Below, piece after piece: positions 17,961-26,786 of a DNA stretch of 64,000 bases. The number at the start of each line of letters is the position of its first letter. Position 1 is the stretch's first letter. The notes under the pieces are model-generated. The model worked only from the letters and a program-made list of their open reading frames with translations. It had not been told where the DNA came from and searched no databases. The position numbers were made by a program, and so were the translations under genes. Source of the stretch: Paenibacillus fonticola DSM 21315 (GTDB lineage: Bacteria > Bacillota > Bacilli > Paenibacillales > Paenibacillaceae); the NCBI RefSeq assembly GCF_000381905.1, contig NZ_KB907247.1:1-64000 (forward strand), written 5' to 3'.

Positions 17961-19139
17961 ATGCAACAAAGGAATAATAACACTGATAATAGCACCATAC
18001 AGCTGCGCAAAGGGATGCCTCGCTTCTGCCATATAATGACCAGTAAAGAGCCTATCACCGCCGCTTTTCTGGGGGGCTCGATTACGGAGGGAGCGGGGGC
18101 ATCCAACCCGGATGCGACAAGCTGGCGTGCACTGACTGAAAAGTACCTCCAGGCGCGGCTTGGTAAGGACCGGGTTACTTGTATCAACGCAGGAGTGGGC
18201 GGAACGAATTCGGCCTTCGGGGCGCACAGGCTTGCAGAGCATGTCTTGATGCAAGGTCCGATAGATGTGCTGTTTGTAGAGTTTGCCGTCAATGATGACC
18301 TGGATCGGGAGGCCTCGATTCGGGGGATGGAGGGCATTGTGCGGAAGTGTCTGCGGGAATCGCCCCATACAGAAATTTGCTTCATCTATACGGCCGCAGA
18401 TAAAAATTTAGGCGGGCGGATGCCGTTTAACATCGCTGTCCATGAAGAGATAGCGGCCTATTATAGCATTCCGTCGGTAAATTTTGCTGCCGAAATCTAT
18501 AACCTCATCGCTGCAGGACAGACAAGCTGGGAAGAGCTCGCTCCAGATCATTATCATCCTAATGATCAAGGCCATGCCCTTTATGCCAACTGCTTGATTG
18601 CCTTTCTCCAGGAGGTTGAGCGGAAGCATCCGGCCGTGGTTGAAGCAGCATCCGAAACAGTATCCGAAGCAACATCCGAAGGAACAGTAGTATCCTTTTT
18701 ATTATCGCGACCGCCATTGGATGGATCGAATTACGAGTTTGCCCGTATGGGGAAGGCGGAGGAAATCAGCGAGCTGCGCGGCTTTGAAATGACACGGCTG
18801 GATAACGGGCCGTTGATAAATTGGCGTTATGACACCGCTCATCTGCTTACCTACCAAGCGGACGCCACCTTTACGTTTACGGTCCATGGGCAAAGCGCGG
18901 GGATTTGCATGCTATGCGGCCCGGACACGGGTATATTCGAATATTCAGTGAATGAAGAACCGTTTCAATCCGTCAACTTGTTCGATGAATGGTCCCTGTT
19001 AGCCTACCGCCCGGTTATCGCCATATTCCCGGTCCAGAAAGACCGCAGGCAAATGACGGTCACGGTGCGTAATACGGGGCGCAAGGATGACCGCAGCACG
19101 GGCATCAGTCTCCATATCATGAAGTGGCTGGTCAATTAA
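17961..19139 (+). CDS. SGNH/GDSL hydrolase, probable carbohydrate esterase
   Basis: 392 aa, no signal peptide. The SGNH blocks are visible: nucleophile S40 in FLGGSITEG, block II as INAGVGGTNS, block III as EFAVNDD, and the catalytic pair D196/H199 in PDHYHPNDQGH. The C-terminal ~150 residues (from ~235) look like an added beta-sandwich domain. Members of this group often remove acetyl esters from sugars; that role here is inferred from position as last gene of the transporter operon. ATG 17961 has AAGGGA about eight bases upstream. A strong terminator follows. Confidence 0.8.
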   Translation: MQQRNNNTDNSTIQLRKGMPRFCHIMTSKEPITAAFLGGSITEGAGASNPDATSWRALTEKYLQARLGKDRVTCINAGVGGTNSAFGAHRLAEHVLMQGPIDVLFVEFAVNDDLDREASIRGMEGIVRKCLRESPHTEICFIYTAADKNLGGRMPFNIAVHEEIAAYYSIPSVNFAAEIYNLIAAGQTSWEELAPDHYHPNDQGHALYANCLIAFLQEVERKHPAVVEAASETVSEATSEGTVVSFLLSRPPLDGSNYEFARMGKAEEISELRGFEMTRLDNGPLINWRYDTAHLLTYQADATFTFTVHGQSAGICMLCGPDTGIFEYSVNEEPFQSVNLFDEWSLLAYRPVIAIFPVQKDRRQMTVTVRNTGRKDDRSTGISLHIMKWLVN

Positions 19140-19197
19140 GCGTTATGAATGAACTGAACCTACGTACGATTCCGGAGTTATGTGTTAACAAACAAGC

Positions 19198-19245
19198 AGG
19201 GGGTGTCCAGAAAGTCAGTAGAAACTGACTCTTTGGACACCCCCT
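19198..19245 (+). terminator. long terminator hairpin after the SGNH hydrolase
   Basis: AGGGGGTGTCC (19198-19208) pairs perfectly with GGACACCCCCT (19235-19245), and an inner AGTCAGT/ACTGACT stem extends the hairpin. A short T-rich tail follows. Confidence 0.8.
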
Positions 19246-19271
19246 TGATTTTCAGAGGATAGTTTGGAGGC

Positions 19272-19595
19272 CAGTGAAATTGGTGAGAGTGGTCAGAATG
19301 AATGGGTGAGACTGCTGAGGCAGATGGGATGATGAGCCTGTTGAAACTGAATAGAGTGATGAGAATGACGAAAATGATGGAATTGGCTAAACTCGTGGAT
19401 CTGGTCACCCGTAACGGACAGCAGATCCGCTAATTGTTGAAATAGGCTACTTTCGCTATGCTTGCGGACACTGGTTCCGCTATTCGACCAAATGGACTGC
19501 AATAAACAGGTTTTTGGGCGCAATAGCGGAACGTAGGTCCGTTAGCTCTCCTAATTCCTCGTTATTTTACAAATAGCGCCCCCTGTGTCCGTCTA
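19272..19595. repeat. dispersed four-palindrome element, copy A
   Basis: The right part holds four 21-22 bp units at 19412-19432, 19462-19482, 19524-19544 and 19574-19595. Most fit TARCGGA-N7-TCCGYTA, that is a 7-bp stem with a 7-nt loop; start-to-start spacings are 50, 62 and 50. The left part (19272-19411) is a degenerate purine-rich stretch of GATGAG/GAATGA words. The reverse complement recurs at 30112-30411 with the same unit order and spacing; a hand alignment of the palindrome part gives roughly 85% identity. It lies between the 3' ends of two convergent genes. No reading frame or transposase is present. Confidence 0.85.
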
Positions 19596-19644
19596 ATTAT
19601 TATTTTAGGGACTATTGGAGAGCCCTACGATTTCCTGTTTAGAT

Positions 19645-20538
19645 TTAGCTCTTGATCGCTCCCACCATGATCCCTTTTACAAAATATTTCTGTACAAATG
19701 GATAAACGAGAATAATCGGAATGGTCGCCACCATCGTCACCGCCATCCGGATGCTTTCGCTCGATACCGGAATTCGCTTGGAGCTTTGGGCGAGCTGTTG
19801 GGCATCGGACATCATGCTGGCGGTCTGGAATTGATTCAATATTTTGACGAGCACCGCCTGCAGCGTTTTAAGCTCCGGTTTGTAAGTGTAGACGTACGAA
19901 TCGTACCAGGCGTTCCAATGGCCGATGGACAGGAACAGCCCGATGGTCGCCAGCACGGGAACGCAGAGCGGCAGAATGATACGGAAGAAGGTCTGCAAAT
20001 CATTCGAGCCATCGATTTTAGAGGATTCCTCGATTTCGGCGGGAATTTGCTCGATAAAGGTACGCACAAGAATCATGAGAAACACGCCGATCAGTCCCGG
20101 GAAAATATATACCCAGAAGGAATCGATAAGTCCGACGGATTTAATAATCATATAGGTCGGGATTAACCCGCCGCCAAAATACATCGTAAACACAAAGAAA
20201 AAGGAAAAATATTTCCATCCGAACAAATGACGTTTGCTGAGCGGATAAGCAAGCATGGAAATGCAGAACAGGGACACGGCAGTGCCAAGCACTGTACGCA
20301 ATACGGTCACCCTGAGGGCACTCCATATTTCCGGATTTCTAAATATCGTTCTGTAGCTATCCAAGGTGAAGGCCCGTGGCCAGAAGTATAAATTGCCGCG
20401 CAGCGTATCGGTCGCATCGTTTAACGAAATAACCAGAATGTTCCAGAACGGATAAAAGGTAATGAGGAAGATGCCGGTTAGAAAAATATATAACGAAGCA
20501 TCAAAAATGCGTTCGGGAATCGTTTTGCTGCTGTTCAT
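19645..20538 (-). CDS. sugar ABC transporter permease (LplC/YtcP-type)
   Basis: 297 aa from the ATG at 20538, chosen for GGAGGT six bases upstream; the frame is open a further 13 codons but that would overlap the preceding gene. About six transmembrane helices, an EAA loop (EIEESSKIDGSNDLQTF, then ILPLCVP) and the family C-terminus QKYFVKGIMVGAIKS. Second gene of a leftward permease pair. Its binding protein is encoded on the opposite strand at 25144-26760, so the transporter is split across a divergent locus. Confidence 0.9.
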   Translation of the reverse strand: MNSSKTIPERIFDASLYIFLTGIFLITFYPFWNILVISLNDATDTLRGNLYFWPRAFTLDSYRTIFRNPEIWSALRVTVLRTVLGTAVSLFCISMLAYPLSKRHLFGWKYFSFFFVFTMYFGGGLIPTYMIIKSVGLIDSFWVYIFPGLIGVFLMILVRTFIEQIPAEIEESSKIDGSNDLQTFFRIILPLCVPVLATIGLFLSIGHWNAWYDSYVYTYKPELKTLQAVLVKILNQFQTASMMSDAQQLAQSSKRIPVSSESIRMAVTMVATIPIILVYPFVQKYFVKGIMVGAIKS

Positions 20539-20557
20539 AAGCTTACCTCCATGTGGA

Positions 20558-21529
20558 TTAAAATAAGGATTGTCCATTCAGCCTCTTGGCAATAGTATTG
20601 ACGATGACCACGATGATAAAAGCGACGACAGAGCTGAACATACCGACGGCCGCGGCATAGGAGAACATCCCGTTCTGAATGCCGTAGCGGAACGAATAAG
20701 TGGACAGAACGTCGGAGAAGTCGCGCGTCAAATCATTGCCAAGCAGGAAATGCTGGTCGAATCCGGCGTTTAGAATGCCGCCAAGCGCCAAAATAAGCAG
20801 GATGACGATCGTCGGTTTTAAATGCGGCAGCGTAATATAGCGAATCTGCTTGAATCTGTTGGCACCGTCGACTTTCGCCGCTTCGTACAACTCCGGATTG
20901 ATGGAGGAAATGGCCGCCAGGTACATAATGGAGCTGTAGCCCATGTCCTTCCAAGTATTCCCGAGAGCGACGATCCACCAAAAGTATTTTCCCTGCTGCA
21001 AAAATAAAATACTTTCATTCGTAATGTGAAAAAACTTCAACAATCCATTGATAGCACCATCAGAGGATAGAAGGGTAACGATAATGTTCGCGGCGATAAC
21101 CCAGGAAATAAAATATGGCAGGTAGGAGGCGGTTTGCACCGTTTTCTTGAAGCTGACATTTTTAATTTCGTTAATCGCGATAGCAATCAAAATCGGCATC
21201 GGGAATGAAAATAAGAGAGTGATCAGGGTGGATGCCAGCGTATTTCGCATGATGATCAGAAAATCACCGTTATTAAAAAAATACTGGAACCATTTCAGCC
21301 CGACAAAATCGCTGTGGAACAACGTACTCCAAAATCCGCCAAGCGTGGGCTGATAATTGACGAACGCCATGTACAATCCGGCCATCGGTGTGTAGGCGAA
21401 GACGATGGCCCATATTATTGCGGGCAGCATCATCAGGAATAAATATTTTTGCTGCCGGAGAGTGACCCAAGGTTTTCTCCTTTGCATGTTCAATCCGGGC
21501 TTTTCCTTCAGTGATGTCACAGTTTTCAT
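20558..21529 (-). CDS. sugar ABC transporter permease (LplB-type)
   Basis: 323 aa from the ATG at 21529, which has CGAGGTG about six bases upstream; longer in-frame starts overlap the divergent promoter region. Transmembrane helices start at KYLFLMMLPAIIWAIVF; the EAA loop is YEAAKVDGANRFKQI followed by LPHLKP. First gene of the leftward pair, 19 bases before the second permease. No ATPase gene is present, so a shared ATPase is expected. Confidence 0.9.
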   Translation of the reverse strand: MKTVTSLKEKPGLNMQRRKPWVTLRQQKYLFLMMLPAIIWAIVFAYTPMAGLYMAFVNYQPTLGGFWSTLFHSDFVGLKWFQYFFNNGDFLIIMRNTLASTLITLLFSFPMPILIAIAINEIKNVSFKKTVQTASYLPYFISWVIAANIIVTLLSSDGAINGLLKFFHITNESILFLQQGKYFWWIVALGNTWKDMGYSSIMYLAAISSINPELYEAAKVDGANRFKQIRYITLPHLKPTIVILLILALGGILNAGFDQHFLLGNDLTRDFSDVLSTYSFRYGIQNGMFSYAAAVGMFSSVVAFIIVVIVNTIAKRLNGQSLF

Positions 21530-21560
21530 AATGGGCACCTCGCGTCTCATGTTATATAAA

Positions 21561-21590
21561 ATTATAGGAGCTATAAAAAATAGGTGTCGA
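21561..21590 (-). promoter_or_regulatory. promoter of the leftward permease operon
   Basis: On the minus strand TCGACA (21590-21585), an 18-bp spacer and TATAAT (21566-21561) form a good sigma-A promoter 32 bases before the permease start. Confidence 0.65.
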
Positions 21591-21655
21591 TAAAACAAAG
21601 TAACGAATGATGCTTGAAAATGACTTTCATTTGTCAAAGTCCGTACCCAGACTAT

Positions 21656-21670
21656 GTGAAAGCGCTATAA
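21656..21670 (+). promoter_or_regulatory. cre-like site over the two-component promoter
   Basis: GTGAAAGCGCTATAA contains the cre core TGAAAGCGCT and matches the consensus with two mismatches at the edges. It overlaps TATAAT (21666-21671), a candidate -10 for the response regulator gene, so bound CcpA would block it. Confidence 0.55.
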
Positions 21671-21702
21671 TTGAACAAAGAAGGGCATAAGGAGGGGACA
21701 CC

Positions 21703-23244
21703 ATGTACAGTATTTTTCTGGTGGATGATGAGGAATTGGAACTGGAAATGATGAGAGATTATATCCGCTGGGAAGAGATGGGCATCTACGTAGCCGGGAC
21801 AGCCGTGAATGGGCGGGATGCCGTAGAGAAAATAGAGGTCATCCAGCCTGACATTGTGCTGACTGATGTTCAAATGCCAATCATGAACGGCATCGATTTG
21901 GCTAAGCAAATCAATGCGCGTTACGACTGGATTCAGCTTGTGTTTTTGACCGGGCATGATGCCTTCGATTATGTGAAATCCGCCTTGAACGTAGGTGCCG
22001 TTGGGTATCTGCTCAAGCCGCTGGATTTGAGCGAAATCATCACCGTGATCGAGAAGGTCAAGCAGCGCTGTGAAGAGGTGCGAATGAAAAACCGTTCCAT
22101 CCAGGTGACGAAGTCCAACATATTTAAGCAGCTGATGCATGAGCAAAATGAAGAGCGCCTTGGGAATTTAGTCAGCAGCTTCTGCAAGCTGGCACGGCAT
22201 AAGGAAGTGCAGCGCTACGTGCTTACTTTAATCAGCATCGATATGAAGAGCGGTGCGGGCAACCACCCATCCATGGAAGAGGGGATGGCGCGGCTTCAGT
22301 CTTTTATGGAACAATTTTTTATGGAAAAAAAGCTGGAGGCGACACTGGTTCCGTACAAGGAAGGCGAGATTAGTGTATTTATGGATGCGGCCCAGCAGTT
22401 GGGGCATTATGCTTGGGAAGATATGATTCAGGCCGTCCGCGATTCGCTGCAGTTGACGATAACCGTCGCGGTTAGCGAGCAGGATGATGATTTGTTCCAT
22501 ACCCGCGATATGTTTGAGCGGGCGAAAAATATATTGGCTGAACAGTTCTATGTGGGCAGCGGGGGAATCATCTATGCCAAGCATGTCCAGAGGCAGTTCG
22601 GCAGCGAGCAGGCTCCGCCGTTTGCGAAGAAGCAATGGCTTGAAGCGATCAATCAACTTGAGCTGGAGGACGCTGTTCAGCAGCTTCGCGACTATTTTGC
22701 CAACCTGATTGCGCTTCGAACCGGGAAAAAGCATATTTGCGATTGGGCGATTGAAATCATCGATGATTTGCTGGAGCACATCCATGAACCGCTGCCGGAA
22801 GGCTATAAAAAGGCCGAGTTATATCATACGATTTATAACTGCCATACGGTCCATGACATCGAAGCATTTATCGTCGATGCTGTAAAGCAAGCCACAAAAT
22901 TGTTAAGCGAACGATTTCTCGATAAAAACGCGAAATTGGTGCACCAGGTTCGTACATACATTGATCAGGCCTACCATCAGCCAATTACGATAAACAGCCT
23001 GTCCGATCAAGTCTATCTGTCTCCCAATTATTTGCGCTCGATATTTAAAGATAAGACAGGAATGACGATCCATGACTATCTAACGAAAATTCGCCTGGAC
23101 AAGGCTAAGGCGCTTCTGGTGGATGGTTCGCTCAAAGTACAGGATATCGCGCAAATGGTAGGTTATGAGAGTACGTCCTATTTTATTTCCCTATTCCTGA
23201 AGAGCCAAGGAGTTACGCCTAATGAGTACCGGAAAAACCTATGA
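21703..23244 (+). CDS. YesN-like response regulator with AraC DNA-binding domain
   Basis: 513 aa. Receiver domain at residues 1-125 with acidic pair DDE (9-11), phosphoacceptor D55 in VLTDVQMP and conserved K in YLLKPLD. A middle region of ~260 residues is typical of YesN proteins. The C-terminal ~100 residues form a double helix-turn-helix AraC domain (VYLSPNYLRSIFKDKTG, GYESTSYFISLFLKSQG, VTPNEYRK). It is activated by the kinase encoded next, which overlaps by 23 bases, and probably regulates the divergent permeases and the downstream lipoprotein/galactosidase genes. AAGGAGG supports the start. Confidence 0.93.
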   Translation: MYSIFLVDDEELELEMMRDYIRWEEMGIYVAGTAVNGRDAVEKIEVIQPDIVLTDVQMPIMNGIDLAKQINARYDWIQLVFLTGHDAFDYVKSALNVGAVGYLLKPLDLSEIITVIEKVKQRCEEVRMKNRSIQVTKSNIFKQLMHEQNEERLGNLVSSFCKLARHKEVQRYVLTLISIDMKSGAGNHPSMEEGMARLQSFMEQFFMEKKLEATLVPYKEGEISVFMDAAQQLGHYAWEDMIQAVRDSLQLTITVAVSEQDDDLFHTRDMFERAKNILAEQFYVGSGGIIYAKHVQRQFGSEQAPPFAKKQWLEAINQLELEDAVQQLRDYFANLIALRTGKKHICDWAIEIIDDLLEHIHEPLPEGYKKAELYHTIYNCHTVHDIEAFIVDAVKQATKLLSERFLDKNAKLVHQVRTYIDQAYHQPITINSLSDQVYLSPNYLRSIFKDKTGMTIHDYLTKIRLDKAKALLVDGSLKVQDIAQMVGYESTSYFISLFLKSQGVTPNEYRKNL

Positions 23245-25015
23245 GCGGACAGAGTTTTGGAGCCGGCTCATCCATAAAATCCGCGGGGGAGCGCTGGCCA
23301 ATTTGCGGCTGCGGCATAAATTCTTTTTTATTTTTATGATCGTCATTATTATTCCTTTCTCCATGCTCGTTTTCTATTCCAATCTATCGACAAGGAATGC
23401 GATTACCGAACAAACCTATACGGCTTTGAACAGCACTTTGGCGCAAATTAATACGAACGTTGAAAATCGCTTTGAATATTACAATCAGTTGTCCAACATT
23501 TTGTATATGGACGCCCAGCTGCGCAATTACTTGTCAACCGAGTATGAACAGGCTTTTTATTATTTGGACGCATTTCAGTATATTAACCGCACGCTGCCAT
23601 CGATCATGGCGCTAAATTTCAACATCCAGGGCATTACGATTTATACCGACAATAAAACGTTTTATTCGGACGGGCAACTCGTGAAATATATGGAGGAATT
23701 GCCGGAGCATATTAAGGGCAAAGCGCTGCAGGCTGCCGGAAATACCGTATATACCCATACGGATAACGGCTTGGCTGAAGCCGCGCATATTACGCTGTCC
23801 CGTTCATTGAGTTACTTTAGCCTTCGTCATCCTTACGGGATTTTAACGATTGATATTAGCGATAATGAGCTCTATTCCCTTATAAAGATGGAAAGCAACA
23901 ACAAGAGCGTATACATTATCGACGAGGAAGGCTGGATTATCAGTACGGGCGATCAGGAGTTAGCCTCCAGCCGGCTGTTTGACGTGTACCCGATCCGGGA
24001 TCAGCTTACTGCCGATTCCGGCTATTTCGATGCCCGGATCGGCGGAGAGGAACGTTTTTTTACGCATAAGAAGCTCAGTAACGGATGGACAACGGTCATT
24101 ACGATCCCTTATAACGAGCTGCTGTCCAACACGGATAAAGCGACGAGGCAAGTTATTTGGGTATCCGGCCTGGCGATTGTTGTGGCGATTTTGCTGCTTT
24201 ACATTACGACTAAAATGTTGACGAAACGGATTGAGGTGCTGCTGCTGCAAATCCGCAAATTGGAGCGAGGGGATTTCCCGTCCGGGCATACGAAGATGGG
24301 GCATGATGAAATCGGCCAGCTGTCTTTTGCGTTCAATAAGATGGCTGCTAAAATCAAGTCTTTGATTCATGATGTCTATGTCAAAGAGATCGCGATGAAA
24401 GAGTCGGAGCTGAACACGCTTCAAGCGCAAATCAACCCGCACTTTTTGTACAATACGCTGTCTTCGATCTCTTCACTTGCTATGAAGGAAAACGCTATGC
24501 AGGTATATCAAATGGTCAGTTATTTGGCGAAGTACTATAGAGTTTCCCTAAATAAGGGCAAGCGGATTATTCTTATCGAGCAGGAGATCAACCTGGTGAA
24601 AAACTATATCGCGATTCAGGAAATACGCTTCCGGGATAAGCTCCATATGCACTATGACCTCGATGAAAGGCTGTTTAGAAGAACAACGATCAAGCTCATC
24701 CTTCAGCCTTTCATAGAGAACAGCATCAATCATGCGATTTGGGACGAATCAGGCATAAATATCATCGTTAAGCTGCAGCAGGACGGCGAGGATATATTAC
24801 TGAAGGTGATCGACGACGGCAGCGGTATGACGCCGGAGAAACTTGAGCAAGCCCTTAACAAAGCGGACAACCGTTCGGGCTATGGAATCAAAAATGTCGA
24901 TGAACGCATTAAGCTGGCTTATGGTGAGGAGTATGGCATACAAATGTTCAGCAGGCTGGGGATCGGTACTTCGGTGACGATTCGGATTCCCCTGGAATCA
25001 GCAGATAACAGTTAA
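23222..25015 (+). CDS. YesM-like sensor histidine kinase
   Basis: 597 aa. Transmembrane helix near residues 35-55, extracellular Cache-like sensor of about 255 residues, second helix near 312-330, HAMP domain, then a His_kinase domain with phosphoacceptor H407 in QINPHFLYNTLSSIS, N box FIENSINHAI and G box DDGSGM. It phosphorylates the YesN-like regulator whose gene it overlaps. Its ribosome binding site AAGGAG lies inside that gene, so translation is probably coupled. It likely senses an extracellular sugar, possibly with the binding lipoprotein at 25144. Confidence 0.93.
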   Translation: MSTGKTYERTEFWSRLIHKIRGGALANLRLRHKFFFIFMIVIIIPFSMLVFYSNLSTRNAITEQTYTALNSTLAQINTNVENRFEYYNQLSNILYMDAQLRNYLSTEYEQAFYYLDAFQYINRTLPSIMALNFNIQGITIYTDNKTFYSDGQLVKYMEELPEHIKGKALQAAGNTVYTHTDNGLAEAAHITLSRSLSYFSLRHPYGILTIDISDNELYSLIKMESNNKSVYIIDEEGWIISTGDQELASSRLFDVYPIRDQLTADSGYFDARIGGEERFFTHKKLSNGWTTVITIPYNELLSNTDKATRQVIWVSGLAIVVAILLLYITTKMLTKRIEVLLLQIRKLERGDFPSGHTKMGHDEIGQLSFAFNKMAAKIKSLIHDVYVKEIAMKESELNTLQAQINPHFLYNTLSSISSLAMKENAMQVYQMVSYLAKYYRVSLNKGKRIILIEQEINLVKNYIAIQEIRFRDKLHMHYDLDERLFRRTTIKLILQPFIENSINHAIWDESGINIIVKLQQDGEDILLKVIDDGSGMTPEKLEQALNKADNRSGYGIKNVDERIKLAYGEEYGIQMFSRLGIGTSVTIRIPLESADNS

Positions 25016-25054
25016 ATCAGGGCTAATGGCCGAGGAAAGACGTTTTCCAATATG

Positions 25055-25102
25055 AATTGTAAAATTGCGATATAGATAATTGCCCCCTTCGTTTTTACAA
25101 TT
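25055..25102. promoter_or_regulatory. inverted repeat before the binding lipoprotein gene, candidate operator
   Basis: AATTGTAAAA (25055-25064) and TTTTACAATT (25093-25102) are perfect 10-bp arms 28 bases apart, between the kinase gene and the lipoprotein gene. It could bind the local response regulator or form a leader hairpin; the role is inferred. Confidence 0.45.
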
Positions 25103-25143
25103 AGACGTGAACTGACAGCATACCTTAGAAAGGGGTTCAGGCT

Positions 25144-26760
25144 ATGAAGACATTAAAAGGGGTTATGGCGGCAGCTTTAATCGTGGCAGCGCTTTCCGGA
25201 TGTGGAGGAGGAAATAAGAACGTTCCTGCGGCAAACAGCAACGGGGCAGCTGTGGACAGTAATGCGCCAATTACACTCACATGGTTCGACAAAAATACGG
25301 GAGATGCATTTAATAACCCGGTTGCACAGGTTATAACGGAGAAAACGGGAGTTACCATTGAAGTGCAGCAACCGACGGGCAATCCGGTGGAGAAGCTCAA
25401 TTTGATGCTGGCCAGCAATGATTTGCCTGACGTTGTTATGCTGGATCGCGGCAGTGATATTATGAACAAATATATCGCTTCCGGTGCCGTAATTCCGCTG
25501 AATGATCTGATCGAGGAGTACGGACCGAACATTAAAGCGATGTATGGCGATACGCTGAAGCAAACGCGCAGCGATGATGGGAACAACTATTATTTTGCCA
25601 ACTGGTATGGCTTGGAGAAGTATCCGGTGTTCGGCTTCATGATGAGAATGGACCTGATGAAGGAGCTCGGCGTAGGCGATAAGGTCAATAATGGCGAGCC
25701 GTTCACGGCGGAGGAATTCGAGGATCTGCTCGTTAAATTCAAAGAGAAATATCCTACGATCGATGGCAAGGAAAGTATTCCGCTTACGCTGAACGGCGAA
25801 AATATCGGCAGCGTAACGGGAACCTTCAAAGGCATGTTCGGCATGATGCCTTATTATGAGGTCGATGGCGAGCTGAAGAAGGACATCCGTGATCCGCGGT
25901 ATTTGGAAATGGTTAAATTCCTCAACTCCTTGTACCGGAAAGGATTGCTTGACAAAGAGTGGGCCACGTTGAAAACAAAGCAGTTTGAGCAAAAGCTGGC
26001 GACCGGTCATGTGTTTGCTACAGCGGAAGCACTGTGGAACGTTGGCAACCCGAACGTCGTGTTGAAATCGGAAGCACAGGATCCGGCTCTGGAGGAGGAG
26101 CGTCAGTTCTACCAATATAAAGTGCTTGCTCCGGGTGTGCAGGCGGATCAAACGACCTATGGACCTAAAAGCTCCTTGGGCTGGGACGGCGTAGCGATTA
26201 CGAGATCGAATAAGGACCCGGTAAGAACGATCAAGCTGCTGGATTTTCTGGCCAGCGAAGAAGGGCAGTACTTGCTTATGTGGGGCGTTGAAGGCGAGCA
26301 TTGGGACATAAAGGACGGCAAGCATGTGCCGCGCGAGGAAGTCATTGAGGCGTTCAAGAAAAACTGGGATGAAGCGGCCAGAACGACGGGTATCCGCAAA
26401 TGGACGTGGATGATCAAGAACGGTCCGGGCTCGGATGGTACGCCATACGACCTGATCGGGCGTTACCAGCAGGATCCGGTTACAGATTTGGCGATCAAAA
26501 ATTTGGCGGATACATCGTTTGACACGTCGCCGTACGACAATTTGGCGCCTGATGGCGGAACGCCGGAGGCGATCATGGAAACGAAGGTCAATGACACGAT
26601 CAATAAATATTTCTTGAAGCTGGCGCTGGCTCCATCTGAAGATCAGGTTACGGAGCTGTACGATCAAATGATGAAGGAAGTAGAGGCGGCAGGGCTATCC
26701 ACGGTAGAAAAAATTTATACAGAAAACTATAAGAAACGTCAGGAATTGTGGAGCAACTAA
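25144..26760 (+). CDS. extracellular sugar-binding lipoprotein of the split ABC transporter
   Basis: 538 aa with a lipoprotein signal ending LSGC (C20), followed by a flexible Gly/Asn tether and a large family 1 solute-binding domain. AAAGGGG lies upstream of ATG. It is the binding partner of the leftward permeases at 19645-21529. The GH36 alpha-galactosidase gene follows directly, so the imported substrate is probably an alpha-galactoside such as a raffinose-type or galactomannan oligosaccharide. Confidence 0.9.
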   Translation: MKTLKGVMAAALIVAALSGCGGGNKNVPAANSNGAAVDSNAPITLTWFDKNTGDAFNNPVAQVITEKTGVTIEVQQPTGNPVEKLNLMLASNDLPDVVMLDRGSDIMNKYIASGAVIPLNDLIEEYGPNIKAMYGDTLKQTRSDDGNNYYFANWYGLEKYPVFGFMMRMDLMKELGVGDKVNNGEPFTAEEFEDLLVKFKEKYPTIDGKESIPLTLNGENIGSVTGTFKGMFGMMPYYEVDGELKKDIRDPRYLEMVKFLNSLYRKGLLDKEWATLKTKQFEQKLATGHVFATAEALWNVGNPNVVLKSEAQDPALEEERQFYQYKVLAPGVQADQTTYGPKSSLGWDGVAITRSNKDPVRTIKLLDFLASEEGQYLLMWGVEGEHWDIKDGKHVPREEVIEAFKKNWDEAARTTGIRKWTWMIKNGPGSDGTPYDLIGRYQQDPVTDLAIKNLADTSFDTSPYDNLAPDGGTPEAIMETKVNDTINKYFLKLALAPSEDQVTELYDQMMKEVEAAGLSTVEKIYTENYKKRQELWSN

Positions 26761-26786
26761 GAGGGCTTTTTGGAAGGATGATCGAT

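Noticed and set aside
19198-19245. Perfect long inverted repeat considered as an insertion-sequence end
   Set aside because: It is a single compact hairpin with T-rich tail right after a stop codon; no transposase or target duplication nearby.
25177-26667. 496-codon minus-strand frame opposite the binding lipoprotein gene
   Set aside because: A shadow of the strong plus-strand gene; Arg/His/Ile-rich nonsense composition, no ribosome binding site and no recognisable domain.
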